Assembly (NCBI RefSeq): GCF_020616515.1
Contig: NZ_CP085135.1
Span: 4,030,001-4,094,000 of the forward strand
Reading direction: 5' to 3'
DNA: 64,000 nucleotides
Source of the DNA: Mesorhizobium sp. PAMC28654
Lineage (GTDB): Bacteria; Pseudomonadota; Alphaproteobacteria; Rhizobiales; Rhizobiaceae
Positions 1 to 10,446 of this stretch are shown piece after piece. The notes under the pieces are model-generated. The model was given only the letters and a program-made list of their open reading frames with translations. It had not been told where the DNA came from and ran no database searches. A program made the translations under genes and the position numbers. How positions within the stretch are numbered: the stretch's first letter is position 1; the number at the start of each line of letters is the position of its first letter.

Positions 1-165
1 GTGCAGAAAGATGCCAATACGCTGGCGCTGGAAAAGCTGATGTCCGACACGATCGGCATGATGGTTGCCATCGACCACAAGGAACGGGGCGGCGTGCTTC
101 GTGTCTCCTATCGGACGCTGGAGCAGCTCGACGAGCTCTGCCGGCGTTTGAAGCAGGAACGCTAA
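1..165 (+). CDS. parB: Chromosome partitioning protein ParB, C-terminal fragment
   Basis: The window opens inside a reading frame that ends at the TAA at 163-165; 54 residues are visible and the true start lies upstream. The visible part matches the C-terminal dimerisation domain of ParB/Spo0J: a segment on residual DNA-binding/dimer helices (DANTLALEKLMSDTIG) followed by a basic GGVLRVSYRTLEQLDELCRRL end. ParB binds parS sites near the replication origin and works with ParA in chromosome segregation. It converges with holA, leaving 9 bp between stop codons, the arrangement usual in Rhizobiales, so this part of the window is probably not far from oriC. No parS-like 16-mer was seen in the window. 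Confidence 0.88.
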   Translation: MQKDANTLALEKLMSDTIGMMVAIDHKERGGVLRVSYRTLEQLDELCRRLKQER

Positions 166-174
166 CGACGAATA

Positions 175-1221
175 TCAGCCGCGCTGCGCCAGCCGGCTGC
201 TCTCTATGGCAATGCCGAGCAGCGCCTGGCGGGCCAGCGCGACCGCAAGATCGGGGCGCCGACGGGTCTGCAGAACTGCTGTCTGCAGGCGAGCCAGGGC
301 TCGGCCAAGCGCGTCGGTGTTCCAGCGCTCAAGCGCCTTTTCCACCAGTTTTCGCCGCGCGAAGAACACGGGCGGCCGGGCGGCTGCGACGACCGACCCG
401 GCGTTGCGTCCGCTTGAATCCATCTGGCCGCGCATGGCCTGGATCGACTGCAATTGCCGCATGGCCGAGGAAAGCACCAGGAAGGGATGGCCCCCGGACT
501 TGCAATGGCGGGTGAAGGCGGTGTCGAAGTCGCCGATCTTGCCTTCCAGCAGGGCATCGACGGCATCGTCGAAAGAGGCGCCGGACACATCGCCCGACGT
601 CGCCTTGACATCGTCGATTCCGATCTCCTTCTGGCCGTGGGCGTAGAGCACGAGTTTCTCGATCTCGCCGCGTGAAGCCAGCCGGTCGCCGCCCAGATTG
701 CGGCGCAGCGCCTGGCGGGCTTCGAGCGTCATCGACATGCCGGCTTTCTGCAACTCGCCGTCAATCACTGTATCGATATCCCTGGCCTCGTCGGCATAGC
801 AGGGCAAGGCCATGGCATTGTCGGCTGCCTCGACAATGGCCCGCAAACCGACGCCTTTCTTGAGGTCGCCGGCCTCGATCAGGATGATGGCGTCACGTGG
901 CGGCTCCGCGGTCAGTGCCTTGACGTCCTCGGCAAGCGCCTTCTGGCCGCTGGCATTGCGCACCCAGAGCAGGCGCCGGTCCGAAAACATCGGCACGGTT
1001 CGGGCTTCGTCGAGCAGGCGGCCCTGGTCCTGGTCGACTTCGGAACCTTCCAACCTCACTACGGAGAAAGGATCATCGAGCGAGAGGCCGGTCTTGGCGG
1101 CGAAAGCCTTGGCGCGCTCAGCGACCAGCCCGCGATCGGGACCATAGAGCAGGACAATCGAAATGCGCGAGTCCGGGCGCGCCAGCCATGAATCGACCTC
1201 GAATGCTTTCTTCTGTGCCAT
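175..1221 (-). CDS. holA: DNA polymerase III subunit delta
   Basis: 348 residues, the usual length for HolA. The delta subunit opens the beta clamp as part of the clamp-loader complex. The N-terminus (VLLYGPDRGLVAERAKAF, about residues 23-40) is the degenerate AAA+ nucleotide-binding region typical of delta, which lacks a working Walker A lysine-threonine pair. The middle and C-terminal part (GDVSGASFDDAVDALLEG, then the helical collar) fit the family. ATG start at 1221. In most Rhizobiales holA lies behind leuS and lptE; here the upstream neighbour is the branched-chain 2-oxoacid dehydrogenase operon on the other strand, so holA appears to have its own promoter in the 1222-1474 gap. Confidence 0.93.
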   Translation of the reverse strand: MAQKKAFEVDSWLARPDSRISIVLLYGPDRGLVAERAKAFAAKTGLSLDDPFSVVRLEGSEVDQDQGRLLDEARTVPMFSDRRLLWVRNASGQKALAEDVKALTAEPPRDAIILIEAGDLKKGVGLRAIVEAADNAMALPCYADEARDIDTVIDGELQKAGMSMTLEARQALRRNLGGDRLASRGEIEKLVLYAHGQKEIGIDDVKATSGDVSGASFDDAVDALLEGKIGDFDTAFTRHCKSGGHPFLVLSSAMRQLQSIQAMRGQMDSSGRNAGSVVAAARPPVFFARRKLVEKALERWNTDALGRALARLQTAVLQTRRRPDLAVALARQALLGIAIESSRLAQRG

Positions 1222-1273
1222 TCCGGCTGACTAGCACGTGAGGGCCGCCGGGTGAACAAAGTCGATTGCTTAA

Positions 1274-2707
<1,434 letters not shown>

Positions 2708-2710
2708 ACC

Positions 2711-3724
2711 ATGCCGAGACGGACGATGATCGAGGCGATCCGCGACGCCATGGATGTGTCGATGGGGCGCGACGACAAAGTCGTCGTGTTCGGCGAGGAT
2801 GTCGGCTTCTTCGGCGGTGTTTTTCGCTGCACCCAGGGCCTGCAGGCCAAATACGGCAAGAGCCGCTGCTTTGACGCTCCGATCAACGAATCCGGTATTG
2901 TCGGCTCGGCAATCGGCATGGCCGCCTATGGGCTGAAGCCCTGTGTGGAAATTCAGTTTGCCGACTATATGTATCCGGCCTACGACCAGCTGACCCAGGA
3001 AGCGGCACGGCTGCGCTACCGCTCGAACGGCGATTTCACTTGCCCGATCGTGGTGCGGATGCCGACCGGCGGCGGCATCTTTGGTGGCCAGACCCACAGC
3101 CAGAGCCCGGAGGCGCTGTTCACCCATGTGTCCGGCCTGAAGACAGTCGTGCCATCCAATCCGCATGATGCCAAGGGCCTGTTGATCGCGGCGATCGAGG
3201 ATCCCGATCCGGTGATTTTCCTTGAGCCGAAGCGGCTCTACAACGGTCCCTTTGACGGTCATCACGACCGGCCGGTGACGCCCTGGTCGAAACATGAGCT
3301 TGGGGAGGTCGCCGACGGTCACTACACAGTGCCTCTCGGCAAGGCCGCGATCCGCCGGGCCGGCTCCGCTCTCACCGTGCTGGCCTATGGCACGATGGTC
3401 TATGTCGCGCAGGCGGCCGTCGAGGAGACGGGCATCGATGCCGAGATCATTGATCTCAGAACGCTACTGCCGCTCGATCTCGACACGATCGTTGCGTCGG
3501 TCAAAAAGACCGGGCGCTGTGTCATCGTGCACGAAGCGACGCTGACGTCAGGGTTCGGCGCCGAACTCTCCGCACTGGTGCAGGAAAACTGTTTCTACCA
3601 TCTGGAGGCCCCGGTGGCGCGGGTCGCCGGTTGGGACACGCCCTATCCGCATGCGCAGGAGTGGGACTATTTCCCTGGCCCAGCGCGCGTCGGCCGCGCT
3701 CTCATCGAAACCATGGAGGCCTGA
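2711..3724 (+). CDS. bkdA2: Branched-chain 2-oxoacid dehydrogenase E1 component, beta subunit
   Basis: 337 residues, normal length for the beta subunit of a heterotetrameric E1. The N-terminal transketolase-like pyrimidine-binding domain shows the conserved FGEDVGFFGGVF and the glutamate-containing DAPINESGIVGSAIGMA region; the C-terminal transketolase domain follows from about residue 205. It pairs with BkdA1 to bind thiamine diphosphate at the subunit interface. Starts 3 bp after bkdA1 and ends 1 bp before bkdB, so translational coupling is likely. Confidence 0.95.
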   Translation: MPRRTMIEAIRDAMDVSMGRDDKVVVFGEDVGFFGGVFRCTQGLQAKYGKSRCFDAPINESGIVGSAIGMAAYGLKPCVEIQFADYMYPAYDQLTQEAARLRYRSNGDFTCPIVVRMPTGGGIFGGQTHSQSPEALFTHVSGLKTVVPSNPHDAKGLLIAAIEDPDPVIFLEPKRLYNGPFDGHHDRPVTPWSKHELGEVADGHYTVPLGKAAIRRAGSALTVLAYGTMVYVAQAAVEETGIDAEIIDLRTLLPLDLDTIVASVKKTGRCVIVHEATLTSGFGAELSALVQENCFYHLEAPVARVAGWDTPYPHAQEWDYFPGPARVGRALIETMEA

Positions 3725-3725
3725 C

Positions 3726-5054
3726 ATGGGCGAGCACATAATCAAGCTGCCCGATGTCGGCGAGGGCGTCGCCGAGGCCGAACTCGTCGAGTGGCATGTG
3801 AAGGTCGGCGACATTGTCCGCGAGGACACCATGCTTGCCGCTGTCATGACCGACAAGGCGACGGTTGAAATCCCGTCGCCGGTTGATGGCGAAATCCTCT
3901 GGCTGGGGGCCGAGATCGGCGACACGGTGGCCATCGGTTCGCCGATCGTGCGGCTGAAAGTGGCGGGCGACGGCAATGTGAAGCCGCAGGGCGGCGGTGA
4001 TTTGGAACCCGTGGCAGCCGAACCACCGGCGAAACTCCCGACGCCGAAGCCCGAGACCGCGGCACCACCGGCGAAGACTTCGCCAAAGGCCACCGCGGCG
4101 GACGTGAAACCTGTTCCGGCTTCGAAAGGCCTGCGGCAGCAATCGGTCTCCGGCGCCCCACGGCCGGAAGGCGAGAAACCGCTGGCGTCGCCGGCTGTTC
4201 GTTTGCGCGCGAAGGAAGCCGGCATCGATCTCAGGCAGGTCGCGGGAACCGGCCCAGCCGGCCGCATAGGCCATGAGGACATCGAGGCTTTCCTGGCGCG
4301 CGGGCCGCAGGTTGCGAAGACGTCCGGCCTTGCCCGCAACGACGCTGTCGAGGACATCAAGGTGGTCGGGCTCCGGCGCAAGATCGCCGAGAAGATGACG
4401 CTGTCCAAGTCGCGTATCCCGCACATCACCTATGTCGAGGAGATCGATGTCACAGCGCTCGAGGATCTGCGCGCCGCGCTCAACAAGGACAAGCGCACGG
4501 CCAAGGGTGGCGCGGAGAGGCCGAAGCTGACGTTGCTGCCGTTCCTGATGCGGGCAATGGTCAAGGCGATCGCCGACCAGCCGAACCTCAATTCGCTGTT
4601 CGATGACGAGGCCGGCATCATCCATCAGCACGGCGGCATCCATATCGGCATTGCCGCGCAGACGCCGTCGGGGCTGGTGGTGCCCGTCGTCAAGCATGCC
4701 GAGGCGCGTGACATCTGGGACTGCGGCGCCGAGGTTATCAGGCTGGCCGAAGCCGCGAAATCCGGCACGGCGACGCGCGACGAGCTGTCGGGTTCGACCA
4801 TCACCATCACCTCGCTGGGTGCGATGGGTGGTGTCGTGACGACGCCGGTGATCAATCATCCGGAAGTGGCGATCATCGGCGTCAACAAGATGATGGTGCG
4901 GCCGGTGTGGGACGGCACGCAGTTCATCCCGCGCAAGATGATGAACCTGTCCTCCAGCTTCGACCACAGGGTGATCGACGGCTGGGACGCCGCCGTCTTC
5001 ATCCAGCGCATCAAGACGCTGCTGGAAACGCCAGCGCTGATCTTTGTGGATTGA
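3726..5054 (+). CDS. bkdB: Branched-chain 2-oxoacid dehydrogenase E2 (dihydrolipoyl acyltransferase)
   Basis: 442 residues from the ATG at 3726, which begins the lipoyl domain directly ([18 protein letters not shown]). Domains in order: one lipoyl domain with the lipoylated lysine in [12 protein letters not shown] (about residue 43); a proline/alanine-rich linker (about 85-150); a peripheral subunit-binding domain ([16 protein letters not shown]); and the C-terminal acyltransferase domain ending in the catalytic [14 protein letters not shown]2 forms the core of the complex and makes isobutyryl-, 2-methylbutyryl- or isovaleryl-CoA. The reading frame is open 75 bp further upstream, but that would overlap bkdA2 and precede the lipoyl domain. 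Confidence 0.95.
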   Translation: MGEHIIKLPDVGEGVAEAELVEWHVKVGDIVREDTMLAAVMTDKATVEIPSPVDGEILWLGAEIGDTVAIGSPIVRLKVAGDGNVKPQGGGDLEPVAAEPPAKLPTPKPETAAPPAKTSPKATAADVKPVPASKGLRQQSVSGAPRPEGEKPLASPAVRLRAKEAGIDLRQVAGTGPAGRIGHEDIEAFLARGPQVAKTSGLARNDAVEDIKVVGLRRKIAEKMTLSKSRIPHITYVEEIDVTALEDLRAALNKDKRTAKGGAERPKLTLLPFLMRAMVKAIADQPNLNSLFDDEAGIIHQHGGIHIGIAAQTPSGLVVPVVKHAEARDIWDCGAEVIRLAEAAKSGTATRDELSGSTITITSLGAMGGVVTTPVINHPEVAIIGVNKMMVRPVWDGTQFIPRKMMNLSSSFDHRVIDGWDAAVFIQRIKTLLETPALIFVD

Positions 5055-5058
5055 TGAC

Positions 5059-6468
5059 ATGAAGGAAATCTCCTGCAAGCTGCTCGTCATCGGCGCCGGT
5101 CCAGGCGGTTATGTCTGCGCCATCCGCGCCGGCCAGCTTGGCATCGACACGGTGATCGTCGAGGCCGGCAAGCTGGGCGGCACCTGTCTCAATGTCGGCT
5201 GCATCCCGTCGAAAGCGCTGATCCACGCCGCCGAGGAGTTCGAGAAGGTTTCTCATATGGCTGGGGGCAAGAGCCCGCTCGGCATCTCGATCACTGCGCC
5301 GGCGCTTGATCTCGCCAGGACCATCGCCTGGAAGGACGGTATCGCTAGCCGGCTCAACAGTGGCGTTTCGGGGTTGCTCAAGAAGGCCAAGGTCAAGATC
5401 GTGCAGGGCTGGGCGACGTTTCGCGACGGCAAGACCGTCGAGGTCGAGACCGAGACCGGCGTGCAGGTGATCCGCGCTGAAATGATCGTGATCGCCACTG
5501 GCTCGGCGCCGATCGAATTGCCTTTCCTGCCGTTCGGGGGGCCCGTGATTTCCTCCACCGAGGCCTTGGCGCTGAACGAAGTACCCAAAAAGCTCGCGGT
5601 GGTCGGGGGCGGCTATATCGGCTTGGAACTCGGCATGGCTTTCGCGAAAATGGGCGCCAAGGTGACCGTGGTCGAGGCTCTGCCCCGCGTGCTGGCGCAA
5701 TATGATGCGGAGCTGACCAGACCGGTCGTCAAGCGGCTTGCCGAGCTCGGCATCGAGGTGATGACGGGCGCCAAGGCCAAGGGGCTTTCGACCCAGGGAC
5801 AGGCGGGCAAAGGTGATGCGCTGCTGGTCGAGACATCGGACGGCAAGAGCACCAAGGTCGCGGCCGACAGGATCCTGGTGACGGTCGGCCGCAAGCCGGT
5901 AACCGAAGGCTGGGGACTGGACCAGATCGATCTGGACAGGACAGGAAAATTCATCCGCATCGACGACCAGTGCCGCACCTCGATGCGCGGCATCTTTGCC
6001 ATTGGCGACGTCACCGGCGAGCCGATGCTGGCGCACCGGGCGATGGCACAAGGCGAGATGGTTGCCGAGATTGTGGCTGGCCATAAGCGCAGTTGGGACA
6101 AGCGGGCTATCCCGGCTGTCTGCTTCACCGATCCGGAGCTGCTGACGGCCGGCCTGTCGCCGGAAGAGGCCAAGAGCCAGGGCGAGATCAAGATCGGGAT
6201 GTTCCCGTTTGCCGCCAACGGCCGCGCCATGACGAAACTGGGCGAGGATGGTTTTGTCCGGGTTGTCGCCCGGGCCGACAACCACCTGGTGCTCGGCATC
6301 CAGGCGGTTGGCCAGGGTGTGTCGGAACTCTCGGCTGCTTTTGGTCTGGCGCTGGAGATGGGCGCGCGGCTGGAGGACATCGCCGGCACGATCCATGCCC
6401 ATCCGACGCAAGGCGAGGGGTTCCAGGAAGCGGCGCTGAAGGCGCTGGGCCACGCGCTGCATATTTGA
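5059..6468 (+). CDS. lpdV: Dihydrolipoyl dehydrogenase (E3) of the branched-chain complex
   Basis: 469 residues from ATG 5059, 4 bp after bkdB. FAD-binding [13 protein letters not shown] at the N-terminus, the redox-active disulfide in [15 protein letters not shown], the NAD-binding [10 protein letters not shown] near residue 180, and the C-terminal dimerisation domain with the active-site histidine region [13 protein letters not shown]. It reoxidises the dihydrolipoyl arm of E2 with NAD+. A dedicated E3 in the operon matches the LpdV arrangement of Pseudomonas rather than a shared E3. A palindromic repeat follows it at 6504-6683. Confidence 0.95.
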   Translation: MKEISCKLLVIGAGPGGYVCAIRAGQLGIDTVIVEAGKLGGTCLNVGCIPSKALIHAAEEFEKVSHMAGGKSPLGISITAPALDLARTIAWKDGIASRLNSGVSGLLKKAKVKIVQGWATFRDGKTVEVETETGVQVIRAEMIVIATGSAPIELPFLPFGGPVISSTEALALNEVPKKLAVVGGGYIGLELGMAFAKMGAKVTVVEALPRVLAQYDAELTRPVVKRLAELGIEVMTGAKAKGLSTQGQAGKGDALLVETSDGKSTKVAADRILVTVGRKPVTEGWGLDQIDLDRTGKFIRIDDQCRTSMRGIFAIGDVTGEPMLAHRAMAQGEMVAEIVAGHKRSWDKRAIPAVCFTDPELLTAGLSPEEAKSQGEIKIGMFPFAANGRAMTKLGEDGFVRVVARADNHLVLGIQAVGQGVSELSAAFGLALEMGARLEDIAGTIHAHPTQGEGFQEAALKALGHALHI

Positions 6469-6503
6469 AGCGGCTCAGCCATGGCGACAGGCTTGAAAGG
6501 TCC

Positions 6504-6683
6504 GCGCCGCCCCTCATTGCCCTGCCGGGCATTTCTCCCCGTATAGGAACGGGGAGAAAGCAGCGGACCGCAACGCGGCACTATCCTTGCAATGCCGGTG
6601 ATTGGCGAAATCGCTGGTGACAGCGTCCCTCTCCCTGTCTCTATACGGGGAGAGGATGCCGGCAGGCAGGTGAGGGGCAGCGC
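6504..6683. repeat. Intergenic palindromic repeat, copy A
   Basis: About 180 bp between the convergent lpdV and saccharopine dehydrogenase-family genes. The ends form an imperfect inverted repeat (GCCCCTCA ... TGAGGGGC with CTGCCGG ... CCGGCAG inside). The last 43 bp are identical to copy B at 43204-43246, and a central 17-mer, GGTGATTGGCGAAATCG (6597-6613), is identical to 43160-43176. This looks like a dispersed rhizobial repeat; transcribed either way it would fold into a long stem and may act as terminator for both genes. Confidence 0.8.
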
Positions 6684-6698
6684 AGACGAGTGTAATTG

Positions 6699-7802
6699 TC
6701 AGCTCGCCAGCCGGGTCACCATCTCGTGCTGCGCGTAGGCGCGGCCGAAACGGTTGGCGAGGAAGGCGTCGAGCGCGATGTCTTCCTGCCTGACGAAGCC
6801 GGTTGCCGGCAGGCTGCCGTCGGCCAGCATGTCGAGAACGGCGCAGATGCCGGACGCGGTGGTGATCTGGATGGCGCTGCGCACCACCTGGCCGACGCGC
6901 CGCGAGTAGATCTTGTTGGCGTAGGTTTCCTGCAGCAGCCGGCCATTCTTGCGGCCCGAGACGGTGACGAAGACGATGACCACGTCCTGTAGTGTTGCCG
7001 GCAGGGCGCTTTCAAAAATGTCCTTCAGCACGTCGCGGCGGTGGCGCAGGCCGAGATCGTTGAGCAGCGCCTTCATGATCGCGGCGTGGCCGGGGTAGCG
7101 GATGGTGCGGTAGTTGAGCGTGCGCACCTTGCCCTTCAGCGTCTCGGCCAGCGTGCCCAGTCCGCCCGAGGTGTTGAACGCCTCGTAGGTGACGCCGTCG
7201 AGCGAAAATTCCTCGCGCTCTTCCAGCGGCGGCACCTCGACCAACTCGCCCTCGACAATCGCCTCGCAGGGTTCGCAATATTCGTTGATGACGCCGTCAG
7301 TGCTCCAGGTGAGATTGTAGTTCAAGGCATTCGACGGGTATTGCGGCAGGGCGCCGACGCGCATGCGCACGCTTTCCAGCGTGTCGAAGCGGCTGGCGAG
7401 GTCATTGGCAACGATCGAGATGAAGCCGGGCGCCAGCCCGCATTGCGGAATGAAGGCGCTCTTGCCCGAGCGCGCCAGTTCCTTGACCCGCCTTGTGCTG
7501 ACGACATCCTCGGTGAGATCGAGATAGTGCAGGCCGGCACTTGCCGCCGCCTCGGCGATGCGCGTGGTCAGGTGGAAGGGGGCGGCGCTGAGCACCGCGA
7601 ATTTGCCGGCGAGCGCTGCTTCGAGAACCCCGGGCGCCTCGATGTCGAGTTCGAGCGTCGCGACGGAAGCCGGCAGCTCCGCCGAGCCAAGCTGGGTGGC
7701 GGAGCGATCGACGAGGGTGACATGATAGTCGCCGGTGTCGGCGAGCATCTCGGCGATGGTCGAACCGATCTTGCCGGCGCCTACGATAACAATTTTCTTC
7801 AT
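6699..7802 (-). CDS. Saccharopine dehydrogenase-family oxidoreductase
   Basis: 367 residues. Start taken at ATG 7802, where the Rossmann fold begins at once (KKIVIVGAGKIGSTIAEML) behind a GAGGA ribosome site; an open frame further upstream looks non-coding. The family includes NAD(P)-dependent saccharopine dehydrogenases (lysine breakdown or synthesis) and carboxynorspermidine dehydrogenases. Residues 100-130 (LHYLDLTEDV) and 140-150 (PQCGLAPGF) are typical of the Sacchrp_dh_NADP family. It is divergent from an Lrp/AsnC regulator 180 bp away, the usual pairing of an amino-acid catabolic gene with its local regulator, which favours lysine or a related amino acid as the substrate. The exact reaction cannot be told from sequence alone. 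Confidence 0.82.
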   Translation of the reverse strand: MKKIVIVGAGKIGSTIAEMLADTGDYHVTLVDRSATQLGSAELPASVATLELDIEAPGVLEAALAGKFAVLSAAPFHLTTRIAEAAASAGLHYLDLTEDVVSTRRVKELARSGKSAFIPQCGLAPGFISIVANDLASRFDTLESVRMRVGALPQYPSNALNYNLTWSTDGVINEYCEPCEAIVEGELVEVPPLEEREEFSLDGVTYEAFNTSGGLGTLAETLKGKVRTLNYRTIRYPGHAAIMKALLNDLGLRHRRDVLKDIFESALPATLQDVVIVFVTVSGRKNGRLLQETYANKIYSRRVGQVVRSAIQITTASGICAVLDMLADGSLPATGFVRQEDIALDAFLANRFGRAYAQHEMVTRLAS

Positions 7803-7982
7803 GACCGATTCCTCGCCCGAATTTTTGATTGATACTTTTGTTTTGTGCATGCCGTTGTCCCGAAACCGCTGCGCGCTTTTGAACAACATGCGTGAGAATC
7901 GCAGCTTGCCTGTCGAAAGGAAGCGTGGAATTGTGCAAATCGAAACTCAATTCCAAGCAATCCGCCAAAGGGATTCGTCGAA
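7803..7982. promoter_or_regulatory. Divergent promoter region between saccharopine dehydrogenase-family gene and Lrp/AsnC gene
   Basis: A 180-bp gap between two divergent starts, holding an A/T-rich stretch at 7815-7850 (AATTTTTGATTGATACTTTTG and on), unusual against the GC-rich surroundings. Lrp-family proteins prefer such A/T-rich sites, so autoregulation and control of the neighbour are plausible. No exact site can be assigned. Confidence 0.4.
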
Positions 7983-8411
7983 ATGCTCAGCGAAGCGGAA
8001 CAGGCCCTGCTTTCCCTGCTGCGTGAGAACGCGCGGGCCTCGACGGCCGAACTGGCGCGGCGCCTCGGCGTGTCGCGCACGACAGTGCAGAGCCGGATCG
8101 AGCGGCTTGAGCAGCGTGGCGTCATCAGCGGCTATGGAGTCCGGCTGTCACCGGACTACGAACAGGGCCTGGTGCGCGCGCATGTGTTGCTTACGGTGAC
8201 GCCGAAGCTCGCCGACAAGGTGGTGCGCAGCCTGCGGTCCCTGGCGGCGGTACGAACGCTTCATTCCGTCAGCGGCAATTTCGACATGATCGTCATCGTC
8301 GCCGCTCCGTCGATCAAGGACCTGGATTCGCTCCTCGACCAGATCGGCGCCATGGAGGGCGTCGAGCGGACATCATCGTCGATCATCCTGTCGACGCGCA
8401 TCGATCGCTGA
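7983..8411 (+). CDS. Lrp/AsnC-family transcriptional regulator
   Basis: 142 residues, slightly shorter than E. coli Lrp. N-terminal winged helix (LSEAEQALLSLLRENARASTAELARRLGVSRTTVQSRIERL is the helix-turn-helix region, residues about 2-42) and a C-terminal RAM/AsnC effector domain (residues about 60-140: VRTLHSVSGNFDMIVIVAAPSIKDLDSLLDQIG in pieces). Such regulators bind an amino acid in an octamer. Its divergent partner suggests a role in lysine-type amino-acid catabolism; the branched-chain dehydrogenase operon 1.5 kb away is a second candidate target. Confidence 0.92.
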   Translation: MLSEAEQALLSLLRENARASTAELARRLGVSRTTVQSRIERLEQRGVISGYGVRLSPDYEQGLVRAHVLLTVTPKLADKVVRSLRSLAAVRTLHSVSGNFDMIVIVAAPSIKDLDSLLDQIGAMEGVERTSSSIILSTRIDR

Positions 8412-8508
8412 CCGATCCTGCTGTCAAAAAAGGTGTGCTTGGCCGATGCTGGCTGACATTCCGCGGATCGAGCACTGTGCCATCCGCCATAATTTGCGCG
8501 GCATTGCC

Positions 8509-8526
8509 TCTTACCAATTGGTAAGA
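8509..8526. promoter_or_regulatory. 18-bp perfect palindrome, candidate operator
   Basis: TCTTACCAATTGGTAAGA is a perfect 18-bp palindrome in the gap before the glycosyltransferase operon, about 120-145 bp upstream of its first start. The ACCAATTGGT core resembles operators of dimeric GntR-family (FCD-type) repressors. No GntR gene is in this window, so the regulator would act from elsewhere. Confidence 0.55.
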
Positions 8527-8653
8527 ATTCGGCAAATCCCCGGTATGTTTAACATGGCATTCTGTTTGGCGAGGCGACTATTCGGTCCAAGTCGAGACCC
8601 CAAGTAGAATCATCAAAAAGCTTACATTAATGTTCAGGGTCCGGGTTTCACGT

Positions 8654-8803
8654 ATGCCGCGCCGCAATCACTCCATTGTTGCCAGCAAATGGGCATGGAT
8701 CACCACCTCCCTGGTGCTTTTTACCATTGCTTCTCTGCTGATTGTCATATCTCGAAATGGATCCGCGCCTGACGAGCGTTGGCAGATGCTGTGGATCTGG
8801 TAG
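8654..8803 (+). CDS. Small membrane peptide upstream of glycosyltransferases
   Basis: A 49-residue frame (start ATG 8654, stop TAG 8801-8803): MPRRNHS, a short linker, a single hydrophobic segment of about 20 residues (WITTSLVLFTIASLLIVI), then a short polar tail ending in LWIW. Positive charges before the membrane span predict the N-terminus inside. An in-frame ATG at 8630 would add eight residues; neither has a strong ribosome site. The stop lies 5 bp before the ATG of the GT39 gene, which suggests coupling. Not recognised as a known family; it could help the glycosyltransferases or be a leader peptide. Coding status is inferred from composition, placement and the sensible membrane topology. 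Confidence 0.5.
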   Translation: MPRRNHSIVASKWAWITTSLVLFTIASLLIVISRNGSAPDERWQMLWIW

Positions 8804-8808
8804 CGGCA

Positions 8809-10446
8809 ATGCAGCCCGCTTCCCAGAACCTGGCCGTGCTTAGGAAGCCGTCGGCGATTGCCGACTGGTTATCCAAGGCTGGCCTTTCTGACTCTCCGGC
8901 CTCGCGGATGATTCTTCTGGTGGGTACATTCCTGATCTTGCGGATCGGACTTGCCGCGGTCATCCCGCTGTCGATCGACGAGGCCTATGCTGTGGTGGTG
9001 TCGCGCAGCCACTCGCTCTCTTACTTCGATCATCCTCCGCTCGGCTTTGCGCTTGGCCGCCTGATGGCGGATATCACCGGATGCGAATGCCGGCTGTTTG
9101 TGCGGCTGCCCTATGTCGTGCTCGGCTCCCTGTCGGCACTGCTGCTCTACGACCTGACCCGCCTGGCCTATGGCGCCGTTGCCGCGTTCTGGGCGGTGGC
9201 GTGGTACACGGTTGCTCCCTTCTTCTTCATTTCGGCCGGCCATTTCGTGGTGCCGGACGGTCCGCTGAATTTCTTCCTGCTGGCGAGCGCCTGGGCCGTC
9301 GCGCCGATGCTGCTTGGCAAGGCGCCGCGCCATGCGCTCCTGCGATGGACCGTCGCGGGTGTAGCGCTCGGCCTTGCCCTGATGTCGAAATACCAGGCGG
9401 GGCTCTTCTGCGTCTCCGCCTTGCTCATCCTGCTGTCGACAAAGCCCGGCCGGGCCGAACTTGCCACGCCCGGCCCATGGGTCGCCGGCGCCATCGCGCT
9501 CCTCGGCTTGTTGCCGGTCGTGCTTTGGAACATGAACCATGGATGGGTGTCCTTCGCGTTCCAGTCCGGCAGGGGCCTGGCCGCCGAAGGCCATCTTCTG
9601 CACCCGGGAAACCTGGCGATTACCCTGCTTGGCCAGGCCGCTTATGTTTGGCCGGCGACGTGGCCTATTGCGATCGGATGCATGTGGTCGGCCGCCAGAA
9701 AAGAAGCATCGGTCGCCGATCGCTTCTTCGCACTGATCGCGGTGCTTCCGGTGGTGTTCTTTGGCCTGGCCGCGCTGTTCAGCGCCCATTCCTTGCCGCA
9801 CTGGTCGATGAGCGGGTTCCTGTTTGCTTTTCCCCTCGTGGGCCAATGGTGCGGCCGGCTCGCGGAACGCAGGCCCGGGTTGCCGCGGGTGTCGTTCGCC
9901 ATCGCCGCAATCGTCGTTCCGCTTCTGGCCGTGGCATTCGCGGTGCAGACGACGACGGGCGCCTTCACCAGGCCTTTCCATGAACGGGCAACGAAATTCG
10001 ACATCAACTGGCAACTCGTCGACTGGTCGGCGCTGACCAATGACGCTCAGAGCAGCGATCTCAGCGGCTCCGACGCCTATGTCGTCGCCGCGGACTGGAT
10101 GCAGGGGGCACGGATCGCCCATGCGCTCGGACCAAACGTCCCAATTGAAGTACTGCCGGGGGATCCGCGCCACTTCCAGTTCATGGACGACAAACGCCTT
10201 GATGCCCGGAGCACGGGGTTCCTCGTCGGGGCCCTGAATTTCGGCAAGGAGGCCGAGCGGGAAAAGGAATACCGCGATAGTCTCGGCAGAATTTTCGTCC
10301 CGAACGGTCCTGCCCGGCATGTCACCCAGAGCGTCGCGGGCTTCCCGATATTCGAGATCCTGATCCTGCCGATCAGGCGATCCAGCCCCTCACCGCCGAC
10401 GCTTCAGGACAGGGCCGCGTCCCCAGACAGCAGGACTTTGCCATGA
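8809..10446 (+). CDS. GT39-family integral-membrane glycosyltransferase (ArnT/PMT-like)
   Basis: 545 residues from ATG 8809; a TTG at 8779 is also in frame but would overlap the small upstream peptide. The N-terminal half has the GT39 signature: an acidic pair in SIDEAYAVVVSRS followed by SYFDHPPLGFALGRL, the first periplasmic loop that binds the polyprenyl-phosphate sugar. About eleven to twelve hydrophobic segments follow and a soluble periplasmic C-terminal part begins near residue 400. Such enzymes move a sugar from undecaprenyl phosphate to lipid A, polysaccharide or protein in the periplasm. The stop overlaps the start of the next gene (ATGA), which encodes the likely maker of the lipid-linked sugar. 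Confidence 0.88.
   Translation: MQPASQNLAVLRKPSAIADWLSKAGLSDSPASRMILLVGTFLILRIGLAAVIPLSIDEAYAVVVSRSHSLSYFDHPPLGFALGRLMADITGCECRLFVRLPYVVLGSLSALLLYDLTRLAYGAVAAFWAVAWYTVAPFFFISAGHFVVPDGPLNFFLLASAWAVAPMLLGKAPRHALLRWTVAGVALGLALMSKYQAGLFCVSALLILLSTKPGRAELATPGPWVAGAIALLGLLPVVLWNMNHGWVSFAFQSGRGLAAEGHLLHPGNLAITLLGQAAYVWPATWPIAIGCMWSAARKEASVADRFFALIAVLPVVFFGLAALFSAHSLPHWSMSGFLFAFPLVGQWCGRLAERRPGLPRVSFAIAAIVVPLLAVAFAVQTTTGAFTRPFHERATKFDINWQLVDWSALTNDAQSSDLSGSDAYVVAADWMQGARIAHALGPNVPIEVLPGDPRHFQFMDDKRLDARSTGFLVGALNFGKEAEREKEYRDSLGRIFVPNGPARHVTQSVAGFPIFEILILPIRRSSPSPPTLQDRAASPDSRTLP

Noticed and set aside
5011..6462. 483-codon open frame antisense to lpdV
   Set aside because: Mirror frame of a highly codon-biased GC-rich gene; no ribosome site and no recognisable protein. 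The same holds for long antisense frames at 1316-2410, 3702-5090, 8869-10320, 15305-16867 and 20490-21830.
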